The position numbers and the translations under genes are program-made. A stretch of DNA of 64,000 nucleotides from Actibacterium sp. (lineage in GTDB: Bacteria; Pseudomonadota; Alphaproteobacteria; Rhodobacterales; Rhodobacteraceae), in contig JADQCB010000002.1 of the NCBI GenBank assembly GCA_016278325.1, positions 62,001 to 126,000 on the forward strand. Reading direction: 5' to 3'. The notes beneath the pieces were generated by a model. That model ran no database searches. It saw only the letters and a list, made by a program, of their open reading frames with translations, and was not told the DNA's origin. Shown here in pieces: positions 16,390 through 25,187 of this stretch (positions are counted from its first letter, which is position 1; every line of letters starts with the position of its first letter).

Positions 16390-17357
16390 CCGCGCCCGTT
16401 GCCGCCGTGGCCATCGGCCGGAACGAGGGCGCGCGATTGCGCGCCTGCCTGAACTCGCTACAGGGCGCGGTCGCGCGTGTCGTCTATGTCGACAGCGGCT
16501 CGACCGACGCGAGCGTGGCGCTTGCGCGCGCGCTCGGGGTCGAGGTGGTGATCCTGGATCCCGCCATCCCGTTTTCCGCCGCACGCGCGCGCAATGCCGG
16601 ATTCGCGCGGCTGGCCACCGGCGCGATGCCGGATTTCGTGCAGTTCCTCGATGGCGACTGCACCCTTGTACCCGGCTGGATCGAGGCCGGGCGCGCCGCA
16701 TTGCAGGCAGACCCGCAACTGGGGATGGTGACCGGCTGGCGGTCCGAGATGGATCCGCAGGCCAGCGTCTACAACGCGATGTGCGACACTGAATGGCACC
16801 GCCCGCCCGGCCCGGTCCGGGACTGCAACGGCGACATGATGGTGCGCGCATCGGTGTTCCGGCAGATCGGCGGGTTCGACGCGGATTTCATCGCCTCGGA
16901 AGACGACGAGATCTGCCAGCGCATCGCCGCCGCAGGCTATCGCCTGTTGCGGTTGCCGCGCGACATGTCGCGCCACGATGCCGCCATTACCCGGTTCTCG
17001 CAATGGTGGCGGCGCGGGGTGCGCACGGGGCACGGTTTTGCCCATATCGCCAGCCGTCATCCGGGCCGGAACCGGCGCGAACGGGCGCGGGCCTGGGTCT
17101 ATGGCGGCGTGCTTCCCTTGCTGGCGCTTTTCGGGGCGGCCTGGTCGGGCTGGGTGCCGGCCGCGGTCCTGGCGCTCTATGCGGCGTCCTGGCTGCGCAG
17201 CGCGCGCGGGTTGATCCGCAACGGGCAACCGCCCCGCCGGGCCCTGCATCATGCCGTTTTCCTAACCCTGTCGAAATTTGCCAACATCCAGGGAATGCTC
17301 ATCTTTCACGGGCGCCGCCTGCTGCACCGGCATCACCGGTTGATCGAATACAAGTGA
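16386..17357 (+). CDS. GT2 family glycosyltransferase
   Basis: 323 residues, GT-A fold. Seen: VAAVAIGRNEGARLRACL, YVDSGSTDAS, the metal-binding FLDGDCTLVPGW, and DADFIASEDDEICQRI as the catalytic ED motif. One or two membrane segments follow near residues 240-270 (GGVLPLLALFGAAWSGWV). It overlaps the preceding gene by ATGA and is the last glycosyltransferase of this operon; 140 bases separate it from the kinase gene. Confidence 0.9.
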   Translation: MTAPVAAVAIGRNEGARLRACLNSLQGAVARVVYVDSGSTDASVALARALGVEVVILDPAIPFSAARARNAGFARLATGAMPDFVQFLDGDCTLVPGWIEAGRAALQADPQLGMVTGWRSEMDPQASVYNAMCDTEWHRPPGPVRDCNGDMMVRASVFRQIGGFDADFIASEDDEICQRIAAAGYRLLRLPRDMSRHDAAITRFSQWWRRGVRTGHGFAHIASRHPGRNRRERARAWVYGGVLPLLALFGAAWSGWVPAAVLALYAASWLRSARGLIRNGQPPRRALHHAVFLTLSKFANIQGMLIFHGRRLLHRHHRLIEYK

Positions 17358-17396
17358 CCGCGCGCCGCCGCGAACGGGCAGGTTTCTTGGCCGTCG

Positions 17397-17410
17397 GGCA
17401 TATTTATGCC
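17397..17410. promoter_or_regulatory. inverted repeat in the gap before the BY-kinase gene
   Basis: A perfect 6-2-6 inverted repeat (GGCATA, TT, TATGCC) lies 88 bases upstream of the kinase ATG in a locally AT-rich stretch. It may be a regulator site for the kinase gene or part of its leader; no clear -35/-10 pair was seen. Confidence 0.3.
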
Positions 17411-17497
17411 AGTTTTTCATGTTTTCTGGAAATCGGGGCGGACGGGCCCCGTATATGGGGTTTGTCTGGTTTGAACGACGATCAATCAAACGATTTC

Positions 17498-18379
17498 ATG
17501 AAGCGGCACGCCGCGCCCGACGAGGCCGAAACCCGCCGTCAGGAACGGCGCTTGCGCAAGGCGTTGATCCAGCCCGACACGGCAACGGCCGGCGCCGAGG
17601 CGGAGGCGGATCGCGCCTTGAGCCGGGTGGATGACGGGCCGTTGCCGCTGGCGGTGCGCGACAGCTGGCCGTTTCTTCCGGTCAGCCATATCGACCCCGA
17701 CATGCTGGACCGGAACCTGGTGATCACGGCGCGCCGGCGCGACCCGGCCCATGCCGCCTTCGACGTGCTGCGCGGGCGGATGATGCAGGCGCTGACGGAT
17801 CACCGCTGGTCGCGGGTCGGGATCACCTCGCCCACGCGCGGTTGCGGCAAGAGCTTTACTGCGATCAACCTTGCAATCGCCCTGTCGCGATTCGAGGGGT
17901 GGCGCACGATCCTGCTGGAGATGGATCTGCGCCACCCCAGCCTGGCGTCGATCCTGGATGTGCAAAACCCGCCGAACGCCGCGGATTTCCTGCGCGGTGA
18001 GATCGGCCCGGGCGCCTATCTGCGCAAACTGTCCACCAGGGACAACGGGATCGGCGACAACCTGGCGATCGGATTGAATGGCCGGGCCGAGGCTTTTCCC
18101 GCCGAATTGTTGCAGCGTCCGGAAACCGCCGAGGCATTGGCGGGGATGACGGCCGAGATGCGCCCGAATCTGCTGCTTTACGACCTGCCGCCGGCGCTGG
18201 CGCAGGATGATGTCCTGGCCATGCGACGGCATCTCGACTGTGTGCTGGTGGTTGTGGGCGGCGGTATCACCCATGCCGCCGACCTGCGCGAGATGGTGCG
18301 CCGCCTGGGCGACGACCTGCCGATCCTGGGCGTCGTTCTGAACAATGGCGAGCCGGTGCAACCTTATGGCTATGGCTGA
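17498..18379 (+). CDS. CpsD/CapB-type BY-kinase (exopolysaccharide tyrosine kinase)
   Basis: About 293 residues. Walker A TSPTRGCGKSFTAINLAIAL near residue 110, Walker A' ILLEMDLRHPSL, and Walker B LLLYDLPPAL. This is the cytoplasmic kinase half that in Wzc/ExoP proteins is fused to a membrane co-polymerase; here it is a separate gene, as in Gram-positive CpsC/CpsD. The C-terminus has only two tyrosines (QPYGYG), not the usual tyrosine cluster, so autophosphorylation may be reduced. The ATG lacks a clear ribosome site and TTG codons at 17462 and 17471 are alternatives. Its end overlaps the convergent co-polymerase gene by ten bases. Confidence 0.82.
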   Translation: MKRHAAPDEAETRRQERRLRKALIQPDTATAGAEAEADRALSRVDDGPLPLAVRDSWPFLPVSHIDPDMLDRNLVITARRRDPAHAAFDVLRGRMMQALTDHRWSRVGITSPTRGCGKSFTAINLAIALSRFEGWRTILLEMDLRHPSLASILDVQNPPNAADFLRGEIGPGAYLRKLSTRDNGIGDNLAIGLNGRAEAFPAELLQRPETAEALAGMTAEMRPNLLLYDLPPALAQDDVLAMRRHLDCVLVVVGGGITHAADLREMVRRLGDDLPILGVVLNNGEPVQPYGYG

Positions 18380-19713
18380 CGCGCGGCGCTGCGGGTTGAA
18401 ATCGGGCCGGATCGAAGATGCACGGGGGCAAGGCCCCGCATCACCCGATGAAACAGCCATCCCAGGATCGTCGCCGCGACGACCGCCGGAAGCGCCAGCC
18501 AGAGCGCCAATCGAAAAAAGCCGCGCCGCGGCGGCGACGGCCGTTTGAGCCGCGGCACCACGATCACCGGCCGCACCCCGAGCTGCGCTTCGAGCTGCGC
18601 CGCGGTGCGGATGGTGCCGTCCATGAGCTCCAGCGCCAGGGCCGCGCCAAGCGCGACGACGAGGCTGAGCACGCCGCCGGCCATTGCCAGTTTCCGGCGA
18701 CTGGTCGAGGTCGGCGCCTCGGGCACCAGCGCGCGTTCGAGGATCTCGAAGCGTTCGGCCTGTTCGCGATTTTCCAGCAGCCGCGCCATTTCGGCCTCGG
18801 TCCGGCGCTCGGTCACCACCCGATATTCCTGTTGCAGGCTTCCCAGGTCACGCTGAAAGGCGTTGATCCGGCGTTCGACTTCGGGGGCGCGGGCAATCAT
18901 CGTCTCCAGTTGCGCGATCGGCTGGTCCAGCACCGCGCGCTTCTGTTCCAGCAACGCGGCGCGGCGCGCGGCCTCTTCGGCCAGCAAGCGGTCCGATTCG
19001 CCCTGCAATTCCAGCAATTGCTGGTCGATCGCGGTGCGCCGTTCCAACAGGTCGTTGAGCCGCGCCCGCTGTGCCGCAAGCGCCCCGGGCAGGGCGCCGG
19101 CATTGTCGCGCTTGAATTGGGCGAACTCCGATTCGATCGCCTCGATCTCGGCACGTATGCGCTTTTGCTCGCTGCTGAAGAAGGCCAGCGTCTGGTCGGC
19201 GCGGCTGTCCGAACGGCGCCGCGCCTCCGCGACGATCCCGTCCAGCAGGCGATTGGCGACCTCGGCGGCGGCGCGCGCCTCGCCCAGGCTGACCTGGATC
19301 GACAGGCCCGTCGGCGTCGCCTCGGCCCCCCAGGCGGGGCCCGACGCGTTCAGCTTTTCGATCTCGATCGCTTCGCGCAGAAGCGCCACCTTTTGCGCCT
19401 GCGATTCGATTTCGGGGAAAAGTCCCAGGGCGTCGATGATTTCGACCAAGTTGCCTCGCGCCATGGTTTCCTGTTCGATCAGGTTCAACTGGCTGTCCGT
19501 CGCCCGCCAGGCGGCGCGCGCATCCGTGCCGGGCACCCCGCCGGCGATCTTCGGCCCCTCGATCTGGATCACCGCCGTCGCCTCGTAGACCCGCGGCTGG
19601 CTCAGCGCGAACCACACCGCGCCCGGCAGCCCGATGGCAAGCACCAGCACGATAACCCAGGCGCGCCGCCAAAGGGCGTTATACGCGTCGCGCATGGATG
19701 TGATCGAACTCAT
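18370..19713 (-). CDS. polysaccharide co-polymerase / chain-length determinant (Wzz/GumC type, no kinase domain)
   Basis: 447 residues. N-terminal membrane helix (AWVIVLVLAIGLPGAVWFAL, ~19-38), a Wzz domain (YEATAVIQIEGP), a long periplasmic coiled coil (~160-330, rich in E, R, Q, A), and a second membrane helix (~350-370, MAGGVLSLVVALGAALALEL). A basic segment and an unusual third hydrophobic helix near 405-425 (LALWLALPAVVAATILGWLF) follow. It sets polymer length and couples polymerisation to export. A separate BY-kinase gene converges with it and overlaps by ten bases. It is on the same strand as, and 183 bases after, the phosphopantetheinyl transferase gene. Confidence 0.85.
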   Translation of the reverse strand: MSSITSMRDAYNALWRRAWVIVLVLAIGLPGAVWFALSQPRVYEATAVIQIEGPKIAGGVPGTDARAAWRATDSQLNLIEQETMARGNLVEIIDALGLFPEIESQAQKVALLREAIEIEKLNASGPAWGAEATPTGLSIQVSLGEARAAAEVANRLLDGIVAEARRRSDSRADQTLAFFSSEQKRIRAEIEAIESEFAQFKRDNAGALPGALAAQRARLNDLLERRTAIDQQLLELQGESDRLLAEEAARRAALLEQKRAVLDQPIAQLETMIARAPEVERRINAFQRDLGSLQQEYRVVTERRTEAEMARLLENREQAERFEILERALVPEAPTSTSRRKLAMAGGVLSLVVALGAALALELMDGTIRTAAQLEAQLGVRPVIVVPRLKRPSPPRRGFFRLALWLALPAVVAATILGWLFHRVMRGLAPVHLRSGPISTRSAARQP

Positions 19714-19896
19714 GGAGCCCTCCTGCCGGTCGAATCCGCAACCGAACGGGTCGCTGCCCCGTCCCGGTCGGATCTTACCCTAAATTTGCCCCACTGATGC
19801 CGCAATCTAGGGTTTTCGCCACAAACTTGCCATGATTTCCCGAGGCGAATTGCGAAACTTACAGTTTCCGATCCGCGAACACGCCGCCGCGCGGGC
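19714..19896 (-). promoter_or_regulatory. gap before the co-polymerase gene with possible promoter
   Basis: This 183-base stretch is more AT-rich than its surroundings. On the minus strand TTGCGG and TAGGGT with 17 bases between (about 19770-19800) could be a weak promoter, and GGAGGG sits just before the co-polymerase ATG. It suggests the co-polymerase can be expressed independently of the PKS/NRPS genes upstream. No coding sequence was seen. Confidence 0.3.
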
Positions 19897-20583
19897 TCAG
19901 TGCCCGGCCCCCGGCAGCGCAAGCGCGGCAATGATCCGCCCCTCGGCCCGGCCAAGCCGCCCGTTCAGCACCGAGCCCGCCGCGAAGGGCCCGAATCGGA
20001 TGGCAAGGGTTGCGGCAAAGCCGCGCAACTGCGCATCGGGGATCACCTGCATCGCATCGAAGCCGACGACCTGCGGCGAAAGCGGGTAGAGCGCCTTGTA
20101 GGTCGCCTCTTTCGCCACGAAGATCGCGCGGGCCATCCGGCCCCGACTACCGGCATCGCGCCCGTCCAGCCAGGCGCGTTCATGCGGCGTGGCGATTTCT
20201 TCGATCAGATCCGCGGGCAGATCCAGGGCCGGCTCGGTATCGATCCCGATCGCGCGCAGATCGCCGGCGCGGGAAAGCGCGGCAAGGCAAAGCGCGCCGT
20301 CATGGGCGATCGAGCCCACCACCCCGGCAGGCCAGTCCGGCGCACGATCGGGCCGCATCGCGACCGCGCAGGGCGACAGGCCCAGCTCGGCCATCGCCAG
20401 CCGGGCCGCCGCGCGCCCGGCCGCGAATTCGGCGATGCGGGCGGGACGGGCACGGGCGATCGCCGCCGCTTCGACCGGGAACAGCCCGGCCGCATGGGCG
20501 CCATGCGCGGTATCGGCGCGGCCCACGGCGACGGTTGGTCCGCAAAGGCGGCGCAGAAGGTCGTCCGCCCGCGGGGCGCTCAC
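19897..20583 (-). CDS. 4'-phosphopantetheinyl transferase (EntD/Sfp type)
   Basis: 228 residues. It converts apo carrier proteins to holo form by attaching phosphopantetheine from CoA. Seen: RIAEFAAGRAAARLAM, the VGSIAHDGALCLAAL segment, the magnesium-site GIDTE and the FVAKEATYKALY motif (KEA). The start overlaps the NRPS stop (ATGA), so it is translated with the synthetase and is almost certainly the dedicated activator of the PCP and ACP domains in this operon. Length and motif order are typical for EntD-like enzymes. Confidence 0.92.
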   Translation of the reverse strand: MSAPRADDLLRRLCGPTVAVGRADTAHGAHAAGLFPVEAAAIARARPARIAEFAAGRAAARLAMAELGLSPCAVAMRPDRAPDWPAGVVGSIAHDGALCLAALSRAGDLRAIGIDTEPALDLPADLIEEIATPHERAWLDGRDAGSRGRMARAIFVAKEATYKALYPLSPQVVGFDAMQVIPDAQLRGFAATLAIRFGPFAAGSVLNGRLGRAEGRIIAALALPGAGH

Positions 20584-23500
20584 CGCCCGACCCGCGCCGC
20601 GCGCATCGCCCGGCGGCGCGCCATTGCCGCGGCCCGGTCCGCCGGATTGGTCGCGGATGCGACGCCCGTGTTGCGGGACGGCGCCGCCGCTTGCCCGCGC
20701 GCCGGCATGGCCTGGCCCAGGGCAAGCTCATCCACCCGGGCGGCCAGCGTCTCCAGCACCGGATGGCGGAAGATGTCGGTGATCGACAAGGCGTCAATCG
20801 ACAGCTTGCTGCGGATCGCGCGATGCGCCTCGACCGCAAGCAGCGAATGACCGCCGAGGTCGAAGAAATTGTCCCGCGCGCCGATATCGCTCACCGCCAG
20901 GATGTCGCGCCAGATCGCGGCGATCTGGGCGGCCGACCCCCTGGGCGCACCACCGGCTGCGGCGGCCTGGCGCATTGGCGTCCGTTCGGCGGGCGTAGGC
21001 AGCGCGTTGCGGTCCACCTTGCCGTTCGGCGTCAGCGGGAATTCATCCAGCAGCACCACCCGGGAGGGCACCAGATGCGTCGGAAGCCGTTCGGACAACC
21101 GGGCGCGCAGCCGGGTCTCGTCCAGCGCGCCACTCGCCGTGACATAGGCCACCAGCCGCGCCAGGCCATGCGCGTCCTTTCCGGCGGTCACCACCGACTG
21201 ACGCACACCGGCAATCGCGTCGATGGCGGTCTCGATCTCGCCCAGCTCGATGCGCACGCCGCGCATCTTGACCTGGTGGTCGGTGCGGCCGAGAAAATCG
21301 AGGCTGCCATCGGCGCGCCAGCGCACCAGGTCGCCGGTGCGATAGACCCGCCCGTCATCGCGGAACGGATCGGGCAGGAACCGCTCGGCGGTCAGTTCGG
21401 GACGCTGCCAATAGCCTGCGGCGACGTTCTCGCCGCCGATGAACAGCTCGCCCACGACACCGACGGGAACGGGATGGCCCTCGGGGTCCAGAACGTAAAG
21501 CCTTGTATTGGCGATCGCGCGGCCGATGGCCGAGACGCCCGCGTCGGCCATCGCCGGTCCGGTCGTCGCCCAGATCGTCGCCTCGGTCGGGCCATACATG
21601 ACCTCGATCGTCGCGTCCGAGGCGTCCCGCAGGTCACTGACCAGCGCGGCCGGCACCGCCTCTCCGCCGACCATGATGTGTTTTATCCGCGACAGAGACC
21701 GGCGGGCCTGGTCGTCGCTGACCATCATCCGTGCCAGCGACGGCGTGCATTGCAGATGGGTCACGCCGTGGCGCCGGATCTGCGCCGCAAAAGAATTGTC
21801 TTCCGCATCGGGCGCGGCCAGCTCACCGGCATTGGCCCGGCGCAGAACCTCGGCCAGCGGGTGCAGCCCATCGAGCACCGTGTCGGCGGGAATGCCGTAA
21901 TCGATCAGACAGGCGACCTCGTCCACCCCGATCGCCATCAGCCGGTCCACCCGGTCAAGCGCGTCCTCGACCGTGCCGAACAGGCCCGAATCCTCGAAAT
22001 AACGCTGGAAGGCGAAGTCGAGGATGCCCTCCATCTCTTCGGGCGCAAGGCTGTCCAGGTCAAGCTGTGCGGCAGAGTCGACGCCCCGCGGCTTGCGGAA
22101 CGCGGGAAAATCCCAGGCGTATTGCTTGATCAGCCCGGCCGCCGCGCGCAGGTAGTCCTTCATCGGCCCCTCGGCCACGGCCCGCGCGGTCTCGCGGTCC
22201 GCGGCCAGGAAACTGTGCAGCATCAGCGTCACCTTGTATGCCGCCAGGTCGTGCCCGGCCGCGCGCAGCGCCGCGCGATAGATTTCGATCTTCCCGGCCA
22301 GTTCGTCGATGTCCTGGCCCAGCAAATGGGTCAGCACATGCGCGCCATTCGCGCCGGCCTCGCGCCAGGTGTCGGGATTGCCGGCGGTGGTGATCCAGAT
22401 CGGAAGATCGCGCGACACCGGCCGCGGCTGGGTCACGACTGCATGGCTGCTGCCGTCGGCGCGGGGAAAGGCGACCGGCCGGCCGGCCCACAGATCGCGG
22501 ATCTTGCGCAGCGTGTCGAACATCGCCGGCTTGTTCGCCGGCGGCGTGTTCTCGGGGCGCAGCACAAAATCGTCGCGCTGCCAGCCGCTGGCAAGCGCCA
22601 GCCCGGCGCGCCCGTTGGTCAGGTTGTCGATCACCGCCCAGTCCTCGGCGATGCGGGCGGGGTGATGCAGCGGGGCGACGCAGCTGCCGGCGCGCACCGA
22701 CAGGTTGCGCGTGACCGCCGCCACCGCGGCGCCGGTGACCGCCGGGTTCGGATAAGGCCCGCCGAAGGCATGGAAATGACGCTCTGGCGTCCAGACCGCG
22801 CAGAACCCGTTGGCATCCGCAAAGCGTGCGCCATCGAGCAAAAGGCGATACTTGTCGCGCCCCGCGCCATCGTCATTGCCCCAGTAGAACAGGCTGAACT
22901 CGATCCCGCGCGCGCGCGTTCCGCCGACCCCGCCAGAGACCGGGGTGCGGCTCTCGTCGCTGGCGATCACGACCTTGGCGCCGCGCGCCAGGGTCCAGAA
23001 CAGTTCAAGCACCGAAATGTCGAAGGCGATGCTGGTGATCGCCAGCCAGACCCCGGGCGGGTCATGCGGGATGCGGGCATCCATCCCGGTGAAGAAGTTC
23101 GACACGTTGCGATGCGTGACCATCACCCCCTTGGGCCGGCCGGTCGAGCCGGAGGTGTAGATCAGATAGGCCAGGTCCTCGCCCGTCACCGCGCTGTCGG
23201 GCCGCCGCGCCGGGGCGTTTGCAATGCGCGGATCGGTGTCGATCTCAAGCCGCGCCGCATCCGCGCCCGGAAGCGTGCCGGCCAGCGCGGATTCGCTCAG
23301 GATCACTTTGGCGCCGCTGTCCTCGACATAAAACCCGAGCCGCTCGGCCGGATAGGTCGGATCCAGCGGCACATAGGCCCCGCCCGCCTTGAAGATCGCC
23401 AGCGCACCGACCACCAGGTCGAGCGAACGGCCCAGGTTCAGCCCCACGACCTGCCCCGGCTTGATCCCCATTTCCACCAGCACCTGCGCGACCTGATTGG

Positions 23501-25184
23501 CCCGCGCATCGAGCGCGGCGTAGCTGAGCAACCGGTCCTCGAAGACGATGGCGGTGGCATCGGGGGTTCGGGCCGCCTGTGCCTCGAAATGCTGGTGGAT
23601 GCAGATGTCAGGCGAAAACGCGGTATCGGTGGCGCTGAACTGCTCGACGACCAGGGTGCGCTCGGCCGGTGGCAGGATGGGAAGATCGGCGACGGGCAAT
23701 TGCGGATCCGCGCCCAGCAGGTGTTCCAGCCGCGCGGCAATCAGGTCCAGATGGGCCGCCGAGATCCGGGATGGATCGCCATGCAGGGTGAGCGACCCGT
23801 CGCCGCCCGACAGTGTCAGCGCGGTGCCCGCGATCAGGCCGCCGGCATCGGCCAGCCCCACATCGGGCTGTTTCAACCCCGACATTGCCGGCATCCGCGC
23901 CGGCAGGTCGGCAGCAAAGCCGCCAAGGGCGCGCGCCGCGTCGATCGCCGCGTCGAACCGTGCGGCGGCCTCGCCGAAGGATCCCTCGGGGTCGAAACGG
24001 ACCGGCACCCAGGAATTGACATAGCCCGCAGGCGCATCCGCGATCCGCAAGGCCAGATCGACCGGTCCGGGTGTGCCCAGCCTTTGCACGAGCGCGGCCA
24101 GGCAGGCCCGGACGGCTGCGGTTGCGGTGCCCGGCGGCACCGCAACCGGGCGGGTCAACGGCCCTGCGGCGCGATCCCCGGGCGTCAGCGACAGGGTGGC
24201 CGGGCGCAGGTCCGACAACCGGTCGCGCCAGTGCCCTTCGTTTCCGGCGGTGGCGGCGATGGCCGCGTTCAGTCGCTGGGCCTCTTGCGTGTCGGGCGTG
24301 GGCAGAACATCGCCGCGGGCGATCCCGGGCTGCGCCGTGCTTCCGTCCGGCCTGCGAAAACCCGACAGGCGAACGGCCCCGTCCGCGGTGGCCACCTCCA
24401 CCACCCCGTCACCCACCGCCAGGACCTGGCCCGGCGCGCCCTGCCCGGCCACCGGCGCGGCCGCGCCCACCAGCAGAACCCGGCCCGCCGCCTCGATCTT
24501 CGGACAGGCCAGCGGGTTGGCATAGGTGCCATGATCCAGCCCGGCAACCAATGCGCATATCCGCGCAGAGGGTTGGGTGAAATCCAGCCGCCCCGCGGCC
24601 GCGGGCCGGTCGGATTTGGCGAAATAGCGCCGCCGCGCCGGATCCTGCGGCCGGCGGGCGGGCGCGCCTGTCGCAAGTTGCCCGATGACGGCCGGAAAGC
24701 TCTCCAGCGCCGCGGCATAGCACCGCGTGTTCAGGCTCAGCGCGGTTTCGCCCGGTTCGATATCGAACCCCTGCTGTTCGATGATGTCGCCGGTATCGAT
24801 CCCCGTCTCGATCATGTGCCAGGTGATCGCGTGCCGGGTGGCGCCGTTGATGATCGCCCAGGCGGGCGCGTTCAGCCCGGCATATTCCGGCAAGGGCCCG
24901 TCATGGAAGTTGACCGCGCCCCGACGCGGCATTTGCAACACCGTCCCGGGGATCAGGTCGAGGTTGCCGATCGACAGCAACCACTCGAAATCGAGCTCTG
25001 CAAGCCCGGCCGCCAGGTCAGCATCGGGCGACAGGACCGTCAGGCCCGCGCCCTCGGCCCAGGCGCGCAGATCGTCGCTGCGGGTGACGACGGCGCGGAT
25101 CGGACAATCCCGCGCGTGCAGCATCTTCGCGCATTGCAGGGTCAGGGGCGCGTTGCCGATCAGGACAGAGGAAAACGCGGACAT
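20580..25184 (-). CDS. NRPS: formyltransferase - C-domain remnant - adenylation with inserted luciferase-like monooxygenase - PCP
   Basis: 1534 residues. Residues ~1-280 are a methionyl-tRNA-formyltransferase-like domain (NFHDGPLPEYAGLNAPAW with catalytic N and H, and DTGDII). Residues ~310-490 resemble only the C-terminal lobe of a condensation domain; no HHxxxD is present. The adenylation domain starts ~500 (YTSGSTGRPKG ~673, FDISVLELFW ~718). It is interrupted at ~750-1110 by an FMN luciferase-like monooxygenase (IEFSLFYWGNDD, ASGWQRDDF) and resumes with MYGPTEATIW ~1190, YRTGDLVRW and NGKVDR ~1385. The PCP is at ~1440 (DLGGHSLLAV). My reading of the specificity code is D-I-L-Q-M-G-M-I-W-K, close to the known glycine code. 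The monooxygenase type is that of MupA/Atu3671 proteins. No thioesterase or active condensation domain. The product is unknown. Confidence 0.88.
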   Translation of the reverse strand: MSAFSSVLIGNAPLTLQCAKMLHARDCPIRAVVTRSDDLRAWAEGAGLTVLSPDADLAAGLAELDFEWLLSIGNLDLIPGTVLQMPRRGAVNFHDGPLPEYAGLNAPAWAIINGATRHAITWHMIETGIDTGDIIEQQGFDIEPGETALSLNTRCYAAALESFPAVIGQLATGAPARRPQDPARRRYFAKSDRPAAAGRLDFTQPSARICALVAGLDHGTYANPLACPKIEAAGRVLLVGAAAPVAGQGAPGQVLAVGDGVVEVATADGAVRLSGFRRPDGSTAQPGIARGDVLPTPDTQEAQRLNAAIAATAGNEGHWRDRLSDLRPATLSLTPGDRAAGPLTRPVAVPPGTATAAVRACLAALVQRLGTPGPVDLALRIADAPAGYVNSWVPVRFDPEGSFGEAAARFDAAIDAARALGGFAADLPARMPAMSGLKQPDVGLADAGGLIAGTALTLSGGDGSLTLHGDPSRISAAHLDLIAARLEHLLGADPQLPVADLPILPPAERTLVVEQFSATDTAFSPDICIHQHFEAQAARTPDATAIVFEDRLLSYAALDARANQVAQVLVEMGIKPGQVVGLNLGRSLDLVVGALAIFKAGGAYVPLDPTYPAERLGFYVEDSGAKVILSESALAGTLPGADAARLEIDTDPRIANAPARRPDSAVTGEDLAYLIYTSGSTGRPKGVMVTHRNVSNFFTGMDARIPHDPPGVWLAITSIAFDISVLELFWTLARGAKVVIASDESRTPVSGGVGGTRARGIEFSLFYWGNDDGAGRDKYRLLLDGARFADANGFCAVWTPERHFHAFGGPYPNPAVTGAAVAAVTRNLSVRAGSCVAPLHHPARIAEDWAVIDNLTNGRAGLALASGWQRDDFVLRPENTPPANKPAMFDTLRKIRDLWAGRPVAFPRADGSSHAVVTQPRPVSRDLPIWITTAGNPDTWREAGANGAHVLTHLLGQDIDELAGKIEIYRAALRAAGHDLAAYKVTLMLHSFLAADRETARAVAEGPMKDYLRAAAGLIKQYAWDFPAFRKPRGVDSAAQLDLDSLAPEEMEGILDFAFQRYFEDSGLFGTVEDALDRVDRLMAIGVDEVACLIDYGIPADTVLDGLHPLAEVLRRANAGELAAPDAEDNSFAAQIRRHGVTHLQCTPSLARMMVSDDQARRSLSRIKHIMVGGEAVPAALVSDLRDASDATIEVMYGPTEATIWATTGPAMADAGVSAIGRAIANTRLYVLDPEGHPVPVGVVGELFIGGENVAAGYWQRPELTAERFLPDPFRDDGRVYRTGDLVRWRADGSLDFLGRTDHQVKMRGVRIELGEIETAIDAIAGVRQSVVTAGKDAHGLARLVAYVTASGALDETRLRARLSERLPTHLVPSRVVLLDEFPLTPNGKVDRNALPTPAERTPMRQAAAAGGAPRGSAAQIAAIWRDILAVSDIGARDNFFDLGGHSLLAVEAHRAIRSKLSIDALSITDIFRHPVLETLAARVDELALGQAMPARGQAAAPSRNTGVASATNPADRAAAMARRRAMRAARVGR

Positions 25185-25187
25185 CGT

